From contig CALKCG010000009.1 of NCBI GenBank assembly GCA_938082915.1, positions 1 through 13,203 on the forward strand: 13,203 bases of DNA. The letters are read 5' to 3'. Below are positions 1-7,706 of this stretch, one piece after another (the stretch's first letter is position 1; each line of letters starts with the position of its first letter). This stretch comes from an uncultured archaeon. GTDB taxonomy: Archaea > Thermoproteota > CALKCG01 > B24. The translations under genes and the position numbers were made by a program. The notes beneath the pieces were generated by a model. The model ran no database searches. It saw only the letters and a list, made by a program, of their open reading frames with translations, and was not told the DNA's origin.

Positions 1-218
1 AGGTAGTATGCCAACTGTTCAGAGGAACAGCCACGGCTTAGAAAAAGACAGATTGAAGAATCCATAGGATCTCACATCATAAGCCAAGTAAATCGGATTG
101 AAAAACATGTCCGATAGTCTCTAAAAAGTTAAAGGACAATATGTCGACTGTACACGGCTAAAGACTGTGGGCTTGAAGTTTCCATTACTCGTATTTTCGT
201 GAAACCATATTTAACTCA
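1..218. other. Region without a recognisable gene
   Basis: All frames here are short and interrupted, and I see no RNA gene. In many archaea the gene before the RecJ-like/Pcc1/eS1 group is ribosomal protein uS15, but no uS15 C-terminus can be read in any frame. Two stretches, about 32-65 and 153-185, share the blocks CACGGCT, AAAGAC, TTGAAG and TCCAT in the same order and at nearly the same spacing. This may be an imperfect direct repeat or remnant of an insertion, but that is weak. An AT-rich TATA-like stretch lies near 206-214. Confidence 0.5.
205..214 (+). promoter_or_regulatory. Possible TATA box for the DHH phosphoesterase operon
   Basis: The sequence CATATTTAAC resembles an archaeal TATA element. 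An archaeal TSS normally lies about 25 bases downstream, here near 235-240. That is after the GTG at 219 and fits a translation start further in, at 321. The call rests on base pattern only. Confidence 0.3.
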
Positions 219-320
219 GTGCTTTTTAAACAAGCAGAATCCTATGCAATACTTGACAGATATTTGATTATTCAAAAAACATATGTAAGGCGTCTTCTGA
301 TAGGTAGGATCAGGGGGATT

Positions 321-1763
321 TTGAATAAATCTTCACCTAACGCTTTTAAAGATGAAAGGTTCCAAGGACTAGTTGACGCTGCCAGAGAAGCGGCTGAATT
401 TATAGATGAGAAGTCTTCAGAAGGCTTATTCTTCGTTGTTCTATGCCATATTGACTGCGATGGATTGGCTTCCGGTGCAATAGTGGGCAAGGCTTTAATG
501 AGGATGAATGTACCTTTCCAGGTCAGAGCTGTTAAACAGTTTGAAGAAGCCGTTTTAAGAGAGTGTTTTGAAGAGTCTCGTGTGATAATTTTAACGGATA
601 TGGGGTCTGGAAATTTGGATGTAATTTCAAAGATTGATGGAGGTGAACGTGTAGTCGTACTCGACCACCATCAGCCTATGCTGGAGTATATCAAAAAGTT
701 TAAAGGTATCCACGTTAACCCCCACCTCTTCGGATTGAACGGTGCCAGTGATATAAGCGGTTCAGGAGTATCCTACATAATGGCTAAATTTTTGAATCCA
801 TTAAACATCGACCTATCTCCTTTAGCAGTTGTAGGAGCCGTTGGAGATATGCAGAATAAGAATGAAGAGAGGAGGCTCATAGGATTCAATGAGGCGATAG
901 TCAGGGATGCCGTTGAATCTAGTTTGTTGAAGATTGAAAGAGGGCTTATGTTATCCGGTAGGGAAACCAAGCGCTTACATGAAGCGTTAGCATCTATGTT
1001 GACGCCCTTCATACCAGGTATATCCGGAGAGGAGGATAAAGCCTTAGCCTTTCTAGTGAGCATAGATATACCGGTTAAAACTGGACAATTCTGGAGAACA
1101 CCTGCAGATCTAACTAAAGATGAAGAGGAGAAGTTGTTGAACAATTTAACCGCTTACATGGCTTCTAAAGGTATAGCTCAAGAGGAGATTATGCAACTCG
1201 TTGGAGAATCCTACATACTCGTTAATGAGCAGAGGTTTACACCATTACGTGAGTGTAGAGAGTATTCCGCTCTCCTAAACGCATGTGGCAGACTCGGTAA
1301 GTATGGGCTTGGGATAGCAATTGCCATGGGTGATAGGAGTAGAAACACATTAAACGAAGCATATGCTACGCTCGACGCATACAGGAGAAGCTTGGCTACG
1401 CTCATGAATGAGGTGGTTCGAAATCCATCTAGGCTTATAAACACGGATGAATTCATCATAGTCAACGGTTCAGGTCTAATCCCTGAAACGCTCCTGAGTA
1501 CGGTGGCAAGCATACTTTCATCCAACTACATAAAGCCTTTAATAGCCTTCACAGATACGTCTGAAGGCATGGTTAAAGTATCTGCGAGAGCCCCTAGACA
1601 ACTCGTAAATGCTGGCATTAATATAGCCAGTATTATGGCGGAGGCGGCTAAATTAGTCGGTGGAACTGGGGGAGGACACGACGTAGCGGCTGGAGCATTA
1701 ATACCTGTTGAGAAGAGAAGCGAGTTTCTGAAAATCGTTTCAAATCTTCTGAGAAAACCTTAA
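321..1763 (+). CDS. DHH-family phosphoesterase, archaeal RecJ-like
   Basis: Predicted metal-dependent phosphoesterase or single-strand nuclease of the DHH/DHHA1 superfamily. Archaeal members are RecJ-like and act in DNA repair or replication, or RNA processing. Counting from the TTG at 321 (480 aa), motif I HIDCDG is at 43-48, the motif II aspartate in TDMGSG at 92-97, the DHH triad at 115-117, and the motif IV aspartate in GAVGDMQ at 172-178. The C-terminal DHHA1 nucleic-acid-binding signature GGTGGGHDVAAG starts near 447. All catalytic motifs are present. The open frame runs back to a GTG at 219. I prefer TTG 321 because AGGGGGAT sits just before it, the upstream residues do not look like the family, and a TATA-like box at 205-214 would start transcription after 219. 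pcc1 follows 41 bases downstream, so the two are probably cotranscribed. The family is very sure; the exact substrate is not. Confidence 0.9.
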   Translation: MNKSSPNAFKDERFQGLVDAAREAAEFIDEKSSEGLFFVVLCHIDCDGLASGAIVGKALMRMNVPFQVRAVKQFEEAVLRECFEESRVIILTDMGSGNLDVISKIDGGERVVVLDHHQPMLEYIKKFKGIHVNPHLFGLNGASDISGSGVSYIMAKFLNPLNIDLSPLAVVGAVGDMQNKNEERRLIGFNEAIVRDAVESSLLKIERGLMLSGRETKRLHEALASMLTPFIPGISGEEDKALAFLVSIDIPVKTGQFWRTPADLTKDEEEKLLNNLTAYMASKGIAQEEIMQLVGESYILVNEQRFTPLRECREYSALLNACGRLGKYGLGIAIAMGDRSRNTLNEAYATLDAYRRSLATLMNEVVRNPSRLINTDEFIIVNGSGLIPETLLSTVASILSSNYIKPLIAFTDTSEGMVKVSARAPRQLVNAGINIASIMAEAAKLVGGTGGGHDVAAGALIPVEKRSEFLKIVSNLLRKP

Positions 1764-1804
1764 ATCTCAGACTCCTTTGAAGAGTGTTTTAAACTTTTTA
1801 TATA

Positions 1805-2092
1805 GTGAACTTTTATTATAGTGTGGATATTTCGTTGGATGAGGTTGAACTTAAAATCCATTTAGAAGATAGAGCTAAGGCATTGGCTCTTTTAAAAGCC
1901 TTAGAACCAGATAATAGGATACTCCCCTCAGGGCTCACCATGAGAAGTGAATTATCTGGTTCTACGCTAATCATAAGAATAGAGTCTAACGTTAAATTGG
2001 AGACGCTCCTCAATACGCTAGACGATCTGCTCATGTGTTTCTCAGTGGCGGAGAAATGCCTCAGATCCGTGGAAGCTAAAATGGAAACCTAG
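1805..2092 (+). CDS. pcc1: KEOPS complex subunit Pcc1
   Basis: Pcc1 is the small dimerising subunit of KEOPS, which makes the N6-threonylcarbamoyl group on A37 of ANN-decoding tRNAs together with Kae1, Bud32 and Cgi121. The 95-residue product has the family's size and layout: an N-terminal beta strand (VELKIHL, about 14-20), a helix, the LEPDN turn at 33-37, two strands (TMRSEL and TLIIRIES), then TLDDLL at 71-76 leading into the last helix. The start is GTG. A second in-frame GTG at 1823 would lose only six residues. A TATA-like TTTTATATA at 1796-1804 touches the first GTG, so if it is a real promoter it would favour a later start. The position after the RecJ-like gene is the usual archaeal context. 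Confidence 0.88.
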   Translation: MNFYYSVDISLDEVELKIHLEDRAKALALLKALEPDNRILPSGLTMRSELSGSTLIIRIESNVKLETLLNTLDDLLMCFSVAEKCLRSVEAKMET

Positions 2093-2587
2093 ACTTTAAA
2101 TTAAATATCTTATATCGTTGGGTTTTTCGAAGCTTCGGCTCAAAGCCTTCCTCAAACACTTTGAACATTTAACATTATCTCCTTATACTTATGCTTTATT
2201 TCTTCAAGCCACTTATGCTCGCGTCTAACCCATTCAAGCCTTGGCATTTTTTTTACAAGTGTTACACTGAAGTTTAAAGTCTCACAATAAGGAATTTTAA
2301 GCAAAAAGACTACGACTTTCTCGGCTTTAGGACGGTGCTTTCTCCAACTATGATGAATTTCCATTTTCCACTATGCATTTTAGAACTACCCCCCTACCCT
2401 CTAGGTTACCGTTTCAAGAAACCCTATCCTACTTCAACTAGCGCTGAAAAAGGCATCAATTAGTCGGATGCATGGGGTATTCGAACTTTTGAACAGAGGG
2501 GCTCGCTAAAGAATCTTTGTTCTGGAGCCGTTGAGACTTCATAACACGCTCTAGCTAAATTAATAAAGTTGCGTTGGTCTATTTAGT
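2093..2587. other. Long spacer without a convincing gene
   Basis: About 495 bases separate pcc1 from the protease gene. A 70-codon open frame exists on the minus strand at 2152-2364. It has a lysine-rich, charged product, but I recognise no domain and no clear start signal. No tRNA or CRISPR pattern is visible. A short imperfect hairpin (GGCTC near 2500 with GAGCC near 2526) is too weak to call. The stretch is unusual because pcc1 and the eS1 gene are commonly adjacent in related archaea. Confidence 0.5.
2555..2568 (+). promoter_or_regulatory. Possible TATA box of the aspartic protease gene
   Basis: The AT-rich TAAATTAATAAAG lies about 27 bases before the TTG at 2588 and 39 before the ATG at 2600. 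This is compatible with a leaderless or very short-leader transcript. Base pattern only. Confidence 0.35.
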
Positions 2588-2959
2588 TTGAGCAAGGGTA
2601 TGGGCTTCACGTACGTTAAAGTTCGCGTATACAATCCGGCCGACATGTCTAAATTCGACGTTGTCGAGTTGCTCGTCGATACCGGTGCGATTTTCACATC
2701 GATTCCACGCAATACGCTTGAAAAATTGGATTTGAAGCCTCTCAGTCGTAGAAGGTTGAGGGTTTATGGCGGGGTTGTGGTGGAGCGGGATGTTGGTGTT
2801 GCTGTGTTCGAGTATGAGAGTAGTCGAGCCGGAGCCCCGGTGATATTTGGCGAGCCTGGAGACGCGCTGGTTCTGGGAGCTACATCCCTTGAAGCCCTCG
2901 GTTACCAAGTGGATCCTGTTACAAAACAGCTTAAACCCACAGAATTACTCATGATTTAA
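2588..2959 (+). CDS. Retropepsin-like (clan AA) aspartic protease
   Basis: A small predicted aspartyl protease of the retropepsin-like, single-lobe kind, which works as a homodimer with each chain giving one catalytic aspartate. The 123-residue product carries the active-site motif LLVDTGAIFTS with Asp31. It also has the typical C-terminal block LVLGATSLEALGYQVDP at about 95-110, including the LGA flap-side/hydrophobic motif and the ending seen in prokaryotic members. No signal peptide or membrane segment is seen, so it is probably cytoplasmic. The substrate is unknown. The start could be TTG 2588 or ATG 2600; the domain is complete with either. By eye the gene is richer in G and C than its neighbours, and it lies between pcc1 and rps3ae, so it may be an insertion into an older gene cluster. 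Confidence 0.8.
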   Translation: MSKGMGFTYVKVRVYNPADMSKFDVVELLVDTGAIFTSIPRNTLEKLDLKPLSRRRLRVYGGVVVERDVGVAVFEYESSRAGAPVIFGEPGDALVLGATSLEALGYQVDPVTKQLKPTELLMI

Positions 2960-3061
2960 CCCCTTCAACGGCTGATGATATTAGGTTTCTCAGGATGGTT
3001 GGGTGACGTGGGGAAAAATGGGGGATTTGCGGGAGACGTCGCCACGTTAAGGCTTTCTGAA

Positions 3062-3080
3062 GAAAAATATTTAATTATAA
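3062..3080 (+). promoter_or_regulatory. TATA/BRE region of the eS1 gene
   Basis: GAAAAATATTTAATTATAA forms a purine-rich BRE-like stretch followed by a strong TATA-like element. It lies about 35-45 bases before the ATG at 3111, so the expected TSS is near 3098-3105. The leader is then very short. A GGAAGG just upstream of the ATG could serve as a weak ribosome binding site. Confidence 0.5.
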
Positions 3081-3110
3081 GGGGTTTTCTTCTTTGGAAG
3101 GCTGAATACT

Positions 3111-3725
3111 ATGTCGAAGGTGCGGCGGGCTAGGGATAAGTGGAAGGCTAAAATCTGGTATAGGGTCTATTCGCCTAAATACTTTGGTGAAGTTGAACTA
3201 CCACCCATACCGGTTACGGAGGGTCAATCCCCGGTGGGTAGAACGGTGGAGACGACGCTCTTCGATTTAACCCAGGATCCGGCTCACCAGACGATCATAA
3301 TGCGTTTTAAGATACATGAGACTAAAGAGCTTAGGGCTGATACATTCTTCAGTGGTCATGAATACGCTAGAGACTTTTTAAAGAGCATCGTACGGAGAGG
3401 TAGCTCTAAGATAGACGCCATAATAGACGTCAAAACTAAAGACGGTGCGCTTATAAGAGTATACCCGATAACTTGCACCACTTATAGAATAAATTCTTCT
3501 CAGAAGAAAGCCATAAGAATGCTCATGTTTAAAATAGTTGAAGAAAAGGCTAAAAATTTGAATTTTGACCAGTTCGTCCAGGAAATGATATTAGGTAAAA
3601 TAGCTTCAGACATATATAATGAAGCTAAGCACATAGCTCCGTTGAGACATGTAGGGTTTAAGAAGTCTAAAGTTCTATCCATAGAGGGAATGTTGAAGAC
3701 GATGCCCTCAGAAGCATCTACTTAA
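3111..3725 (+). CDS. rps3ae: 30S ribosomal protein eS1 (S3Ae)
   Basis: Archaeal/eukaryotic small-subunit ribosomal protein eS1, located on the platform of the 30S subunit near the mRNA exit. The 204-residue product is the usual archaeal length. It has the family's basic N-terminus (SKVRRARDKWKAKIWYRVYSP), the region PVGRTVETTLFDLTQDPAHQ at about 41-60, FKIHETKELRADTFFSGHEY in the middle, and a C-terminal helix ending in KVLSIEGM. ATG start, with a TATA-like box upstream. The stop codon TAA at 3723-3725 overlaps the stop of the convergent kinase gene by two bases, leaving no intergenic terminator. The gene completes the RecJ-like/Pcc1/eS1 group, although it is set apart from pcc1 by about 1 kb. 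Confidence 0.95.
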   Translation: MSKVRRARDKWKAKIWYRVYSPKYFGEVELPPIPVTEGQSPVGRTVETTLFDLTQDPAHQTIIMRFKIHETKELRADTFFSGHEYARDFLKSIVRRGSSKIDAIIDVKTKDGALIRVYPITCTTYRINSSQKKAIRMLMFKIVEEKAKNLNFDQFVQEMILGKIASDIYNEAKHIAPLRHVGFKKSKVLSIEGMLKTMPSEAST

Positions 3726-5227
3726 ACTCGAGAATTACGAATCTCCTCGCAAGGTTTAAAGAAGTATCTATACAAGTGATCTGAAACCTTACGGTACTTT
3801 TCAAACAGCTTAGAGTACTCGATACTATTCTCAAGAGTGGGATTGAAAACTTTAATAGGTTTGACAATGGAATCACAAGCATCGTTTAAACTCTTATAGT
3901 AGCCTAATGCCTTAGCTGCGAGGATAGTTGCCCCTAGAGCAGAACCCTCCTCAGTAGATGTTAAAAATACTGGGGTTTGAAAAATATCCGCTTGAATTTG
4001 ATTTAAAAGATTCATTGCAGCTCCTCCACCACCAACCCTAATCTCCCTAATTGGAGGAACGTACTTCTCAAGAACCATCCTAATATGGTTTAATGCAAAT
4101 ACAACTCCTTCTAAGACCGCTCTAGAGATCTCGGATAACTTATGCTTTAAAGTTAAACCGTAGAAGACGGCTTTAGCCGTTGAACACCAAAGCGGTGCTC
4201 TCTCACCCAGAAGATAAGGTAGGAATATTAAACCATTGGAACCTGGCTTGGCTTTGGAAGCCTCAGCCTCAATCCGATCAAAGTCTCCGTTGAGAAAGTT
4301 TTCAGCAAGCCATTCAAAGGATAACCCGGCGGAGTTTATAGCTCCGCCTATACACCAAAAACCTCCTCCTAAACTGTGGCAGAAAAACCTCGCATTTCTT
4401 GATCTATCAAGTATGATACGGTTGGAGGATACTCTAACCGCTCCACTAGTCCCTATATTTAAAGCCGCTATACCTTCTTTTAAAACCCCCAATCCTACAT
4501 TCTGAAGCATGCCATCTCCGCCTCCGCAGACTACGGGCGTTCCCACGGGTAGACCGATTTCCTCCGCATATCTTCCTTCAACATAGCCAACTATGGATTC
4601 TGGTTCAACGACCTCTGGAAGTCTATCAAAGTCTAAGCCAACTGCTTCAACTATTTCATGATCCCATCGGTTTTCATGTATGTTGAAGAGTGCCGTAGCC
4701 GAAGCCAGTATCTTATCTATAACATGCACGTTTAGAAGTTTGTAGAGGACATAGTCTTTTATCGAGAGAACCTTGTAAACTCTATTGAACGCCTCGGGGT
4801 TGTTTTTCTTAAACCAGAGGATTTTAGAGGCGGGCATGATCGGACTGATGTGGCAACCAGTCCTACGGTAGAGTTCATATCCCCCTATGGTTTCTGAAAG
4901 CTCGGAAGCTTCTACTCTACTCCTAGAATCCATCCAGTTGATTATGGGACTTAAACTATCTCCATCCCTATCGATGAAGACCACGCTGTACAATTGAGAG
5001 CTAAACGCTAAAGCCTCCACCATACCGTTAACGTTTTTAACACAAGTCCTCAAAGCCTCCAATACGGAATTTAAAACCTCCTCCGGTTTCTGTTCAGCCC
5101 AGCCTTCAACAGGTGAGTACACTCTACACCGGATGTTGCTTTTAAAAATCTGCCTTCCATTCAAATCGAAGGCTACAGCTTTAACGTTTGTCGTACCTAT
5201 GTCTACACTAACTATATAACCCGTCAA
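3722..5227 (-). CDS. FGGY-family carbohydrate kinase, gluconokinase/xylulokinase type
   Basis: ATP-dependent kinase of the FGGY family, phosphorylating a sugar, sugar acid or polyol in the cytoplasm. The 501-residue length fits. N-terminal phosphate loop DIGTTNVKA is at 9-17, the substrate-side motif NWMDSRS at 97-103, the likely catalytic base Asp238 in CGGGDG, the nucleotide-side GTSG at 259-262, GERAPLW at 341-347, and the FGGY signature starting with GGGGAA at 399-404. The block RTGCHISPIMPASKILWF at 122-139 resembles FGGY gluconate kinases (HPMSPL..K..W) more than classical xylulokinases, so a sugar acid substrate is plausible but unproven. The start is TTG at 5227; GAAAGG just upstream may be its ribosome binding site. 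The decayed isomerase gene begins about 60 bases away on the other strand, so the two were divergently arranged around a shared region. The gene appears intact. Confidence 0.88.
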   Translation of the reverse strand: MTGYIVSVDIGTTNVKAVAFDLNGRQIFKSNIRCRVYSPVEGWAEQKPEEVLNSVLEALRTCVKNVNGMVEALAFSSQLYSVVFIDRDGDSLSPIINWMDSRSRVEASELSETIGGYELYRRTGCHISPIMPASKILWFKKNNPEAFNRVYKVLSIKDYVLYKLLNVHVIDKILASATALFNIHENRWDHEIVEAVGLDFDRLPEVVEPESIVGYVEGRYAEEIGLPVGTPVVCGGGDGMLQNVGLGVLKEGIAALNIGTSGAVRVSSNRIILDRSRNARFFCHSLGGGFWCIGGAINSAGLSFEWLAENFLNGDFDRIEAEASKAKPGSNGLIFLPYLLGERAPLWCSTAKAVFYGLTLKHKLSEISRAVLEGVVFALNHIRMVLEKYVPPIREIRVGGGGAAMNLLNQIQADIFQTPVFLTSTEEGSALGATILAAKALGYYKSLNDACDSIVKPIKVFNPTLENSIEYSKLFEKYRKVSDHLYRYFFKPCEEIRNSRV

Positions 5228-5259
5228 AACCTTTCGAGAAACTGTTGTCCTAGGGCAAC

Positions 5260-5272
5260 CTTAAAGTTTTAA
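5260..5272 (-). promoter_or_regulatory. Possible TATA box of the FGGY kinase gene
   Basis: Read on the minus strand, GTTAAAACTTTAAGG is an AT-rich TATA-like stretch centred about 39 bases before the TTG start. It would give a leader of about 10-15 bases that includes the GAAAGG motif. Pattern evidence only. Confidence 0.3.
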
Positions 5273-5286
5273 CTGTTGCTTTCGCC

Positions 5287-6120
5287 ATGAGAATTTTCAT
5301 AATTTCTTCAAATGCGAGGAGTACCACGTATGTTTCGAGTCAAATTCTTGACTGATTGACGTACACCAAATACGTCATTTATAATACATTGTCCGATCTT
5401 CCTAAGGTTTCAAATGGGAAGGCTACCAGTATTCCTTAACTAAGTCTGATATCCATTCTACTTCGACTACAACATCTTAGTTCATTCTATAAATCATAGC
5501 TTGAGCTTATGACAGTACTTCTTAACAGGGCGTCACTAATAGGGTATATCATAGATATCGCATCTGTGTACTCGAAATGCAATGGTCTTTGAGGCTCTGA
5601 TGTACATACGCTATCATTCGATGGGATTGCTCCACACATTAGTACCAACTGCTCCACTCAGCTTCGCTTAAACTCTACGAAGAACTATTTCAAGTCAGTA
5701 TTCTCCTTAATTGGAAGAGCCACTCTTTCCCCTCCATGCGGGTATATATGGAACGAACCTAAACCGTTGATTCTATGTCTAAACAATTTGAAGAAAGTTG
5801 TAGAGATGGAGAGAAAAGGCTAGGTGATCATAGCCTTAAAGGATCACATGGATTTTGGATTAAAAGAGTTTAAATTCTTCTTAAGCGAAGTGAAGCCTCC
5901 TTGTCCTAAAGTGGCGTTAAATACTGGTAACCCCCCCCTCACTCGAGGACCCGATTGAATTCGCCGAGGGGTTCCTCAATACCATCTTAAACATACTCTC
6001 CCACGCTCCCCAAAAGATAAGCCTCCACATAGAGGTCATGGCGAGGAAATGGGAGATGAGCTTGTAGAGAGCTATGTTGGATTTCTTAAAAAAACCTTTC
6101 AAGGCTCTAGTTGGAAATGA
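5287..6120 (+). pseudogene. Decayed sugar-phosphate isomerase/epimerase-like TIM-barrel gene
   Basis: A broken gene of about 278 codons, the usual size of xylose-isomerase-like TIM-barrel isomerases/epimerases. Read from an ATG at 5287, the frame meets stops at 5353, 5437, 5497, 5590 and 5821. The stretch 5593-5820 is open. After the stop at 5821 comes VIIALKDHMDF, which matches the family's ALENHxDF strand, then KVALNTGN at 5908-5931, the counterpart of the family's CLDTGN. An eight-C run (5931-5938) then shifts the frame by one, and LEDPIEFAEGF, the expected continuation, is read in the next frame. The original frame resumes near the end as GDELVESYVGFLKKTF and finishes at a TGA at 6118. 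The family's LDTGN aspartate is Asn here and ALENH is ALKDH, consistent with relaxed constraint. The first third is hard to recognise. The assignment comes from the central motifs; the exact substrate is unknown. It sits directly before a glycosidase-like gene on the same strand. Confidence 0.6.
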
Positions 6121-6158
6121 GCGTCTGCAAACGTTTAGAACTTCAACTCCTGAGGCAA

Positions 6159-6168
6159 GTTTAATATG
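6159..6168 (+). promoter_or_regulatory. Possible TATA box of the glycosidase-like gene
   Basis: GTTTAATATG is centred about 29 bases before the GTG at 6193, the spacing expected for a leaderless archaeal transcript. This supports 6193 as the original start of the broken gene. Confidence 0.35.
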
Positions 6169-6192
6169 TTAGTGCTTTAATAATCTTCCGCT

Positions 6193-7274
6193 GTGGATTT
6201 TGAAGGTCCTCTTCGATGGATTATTGAAGAGACAAAGGGTCTCGTTAGTAAGTCAATGATGGAGGCATTCGATGGGACTATCCTCTTCAGACCGGATGGT
6301 GGAGGACATTACAATGCCTTATGGACGAGAGATTTTTGCTACATGCTCGAGGGTTTACCTGGACATATTCCATTGAAGATGCTGTTAGAGCCTACTTCTT
6401 CATCGTTAACCGTCAAAGAGATGACGGAGCAATCCCAGACAGAGTAGATCCGAAGGGTAGACCGTTTTATCAAGTCCTTGGATCAAAACCTCCTACCGAT
6501 AATTCTCAATTCGCCGTTAAGATCACATGGGAGATATGGCACTCGTACAACGATATTAAGCCATTCATGCATACAGCGCAGATATTAGAGGATGCTCTAA
6601 ACTTCCTTCCCATGAGCGAGAAAGTTCATCTGATTTGGATAGACCCAGACAACCCCCACTCATCATACGGGTTTACGGATACCGTAGCTAAGACTGGGGA
6701 AGAACTCTTCTTTTCGCTCCTTCTATACGAGGCGCATATCAAAATGGCCGAGTTGTATACGGCTGTTAACAAGCCTAAGGAGGCTGAGATCCATAGAGGG
6801 AGGACTTTAGATTTACTATGGTCTGGGGAAGGCTACTTTTTCGCAGCGTCCCAAGGCTATAGACAACTAGACGTATGGGGTTCGGCATACTCTGTTTGGA
6901 TAGGGGCTGTCGATGAGTTGAGGGCGATGGATATTTCCCGCTGGCTTTGCGACAATTTCGATAAAATCGTCGAATGGGGGCAGGTAAGACATATACCTGA
7001 GCCATACTATTGGGAGAGGCTGCTCACGGACGTTAAGCCTGGAACTTATCAGAACGGTGCTTACTGGGGAACGACTTCAGGGTGGATAGCCCATGCCATA
7101 TCCCTTACTGACAAACGACTGGTTAAACAAATGATAGCGGATCTTGCTCAATTCTGTAGATCTGAGGGAAAAGCATGGGAATGCGTAAACGTAGATTATA
7201 GGAAGTGCCCCGACTACGTAGCTACGTTGGCTTGTCCAGCTGCTTTAATCCATATGTCTACGGGGCTTTTATAA
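6193..7274 (+). pseudogene. Frameshifted six-hairpin glycosidase-like gene
   Basis: Two adjoining frames together encode one protein of about 360 residues that resembles (alpha/alpha)6 six-hairpin glycosidases. The first part (GTG 6193 to about 6372) ends with HYNALWTRDFCYMLEG, a substrate-side motif of such enzymes. The second, offset by one base, continues from about 6372 with IEDAVRAYFFIVNRQRDDG, then AIPDRVDPKG, DNSQFAVK, SYGFTDTVAKTGEELF, YQNGAYWGTTSGW and a C-terminal PDYVATLACPAAL. The join is consistent with loss of one base between about 6351 and 6373. Without correction, the first frame stops at 6445 with an unrelated tail. No signal peptide is visible, so the enzyme would have been cytoplasmic. 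It may be a true pseudogene or a sequencing error. The equally damaged isomerase gene just upstream favours decay. The glycosidic substrate cannot be told. Confidence 0.65.
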
Positions 7275-7706
7275 AAAAGAATGAGCCTGTCCATAGAAAT
7301 AAAAGGATGGAGCTTATTCAAGCATCTAAACATCTCTCCAAGGAATTGATGGTAGTAATGGAGGTGGTGGAAGTATTCCTTTTCTTGCAAAACGAACAAT
7401 TCCATGTGGTTTGGCAAAGAATAGTTTTTGGGTCTTTCCACCTCTAGCTACATAGTCCATTGCAGCGTAGAGTTTTGCTAGATTCGTAGACGACTTTGGA
7501 TTCAAGTAAATTATCGGCTCATCCCAGAAGGAGATGTCGATTGATACCATCATCCACCCGCCTTTTCCTCAGAGGAAAGCCTCTTCTCCCATCTCGTGAT
7601 CACGTCTAACGTTCTGCAGTCCAATGTACATTTTGCTGGTTAACGGCAATGAACTCTCCGCTTTTTAAACACTATCTTAGGTAAGGGACGACTTTAAATG
7701 CAACAG
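7275..7706. other. Spacer with no convincing gene; possible minus-strand fragment
   Basis: About 430 bases lie between the broken glycosidase gene and the end of the oxidoreductase gene. A 75-codon minus-strand frame at 7326-7553 has a protein-like product (contains IIYLNPKSSTNLAKLYAAMD and KPHGIVRFARKG), but I recognise no family, and upstream frames are interrupted. It could be the remnant of a gene once following the oxidoreductase. No RNA gene or strong terminator hairpin is apparent. Confidence 0.4.

Noticed and set aside
1..67. Possible C-terminal end of a transposase or TnpB-like protein (frame ending at 65-67)
   Set aside because: Only 21 codons are readable, no family motif is present, and no clear element end or hairpin was found.
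51..181. CRISPR-like repeats suggested by recurring TTGAA motifs
   Set aside because: The motif is only five bases, spacing is irregular, and no repeat unit of 24 bases or more recurs.
2152..2364. 70-codon minus-strand frame in the spacer after pcc1
   Set aside because: The product is lysine-rich and unrecognised, with no clear promoter or ribosome binding site. It is not long enough to stand out from chance.
3003..3048. Inverted repeat ACGTGG/CCACGT before the eS1 gene
   Set aside because: It is only six base pairs with a loop of about 30 bases and lies upstream of the likely promoter, so neither a terminator nor a leader element is supported.
2970..3060. C/D-box sRNA suggested by TGATGA near 2973 and CTGA near 3057
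   Set aside because: The boxes are too far apart for an archaeal C/D sRNA and no internal C'/D' pair was found.
4236..4505. 89-codon + strand frame inside the kinase gene
   Set aside because: It lies wholly antisense to a well-supported FGGY kinase and shows no domain.
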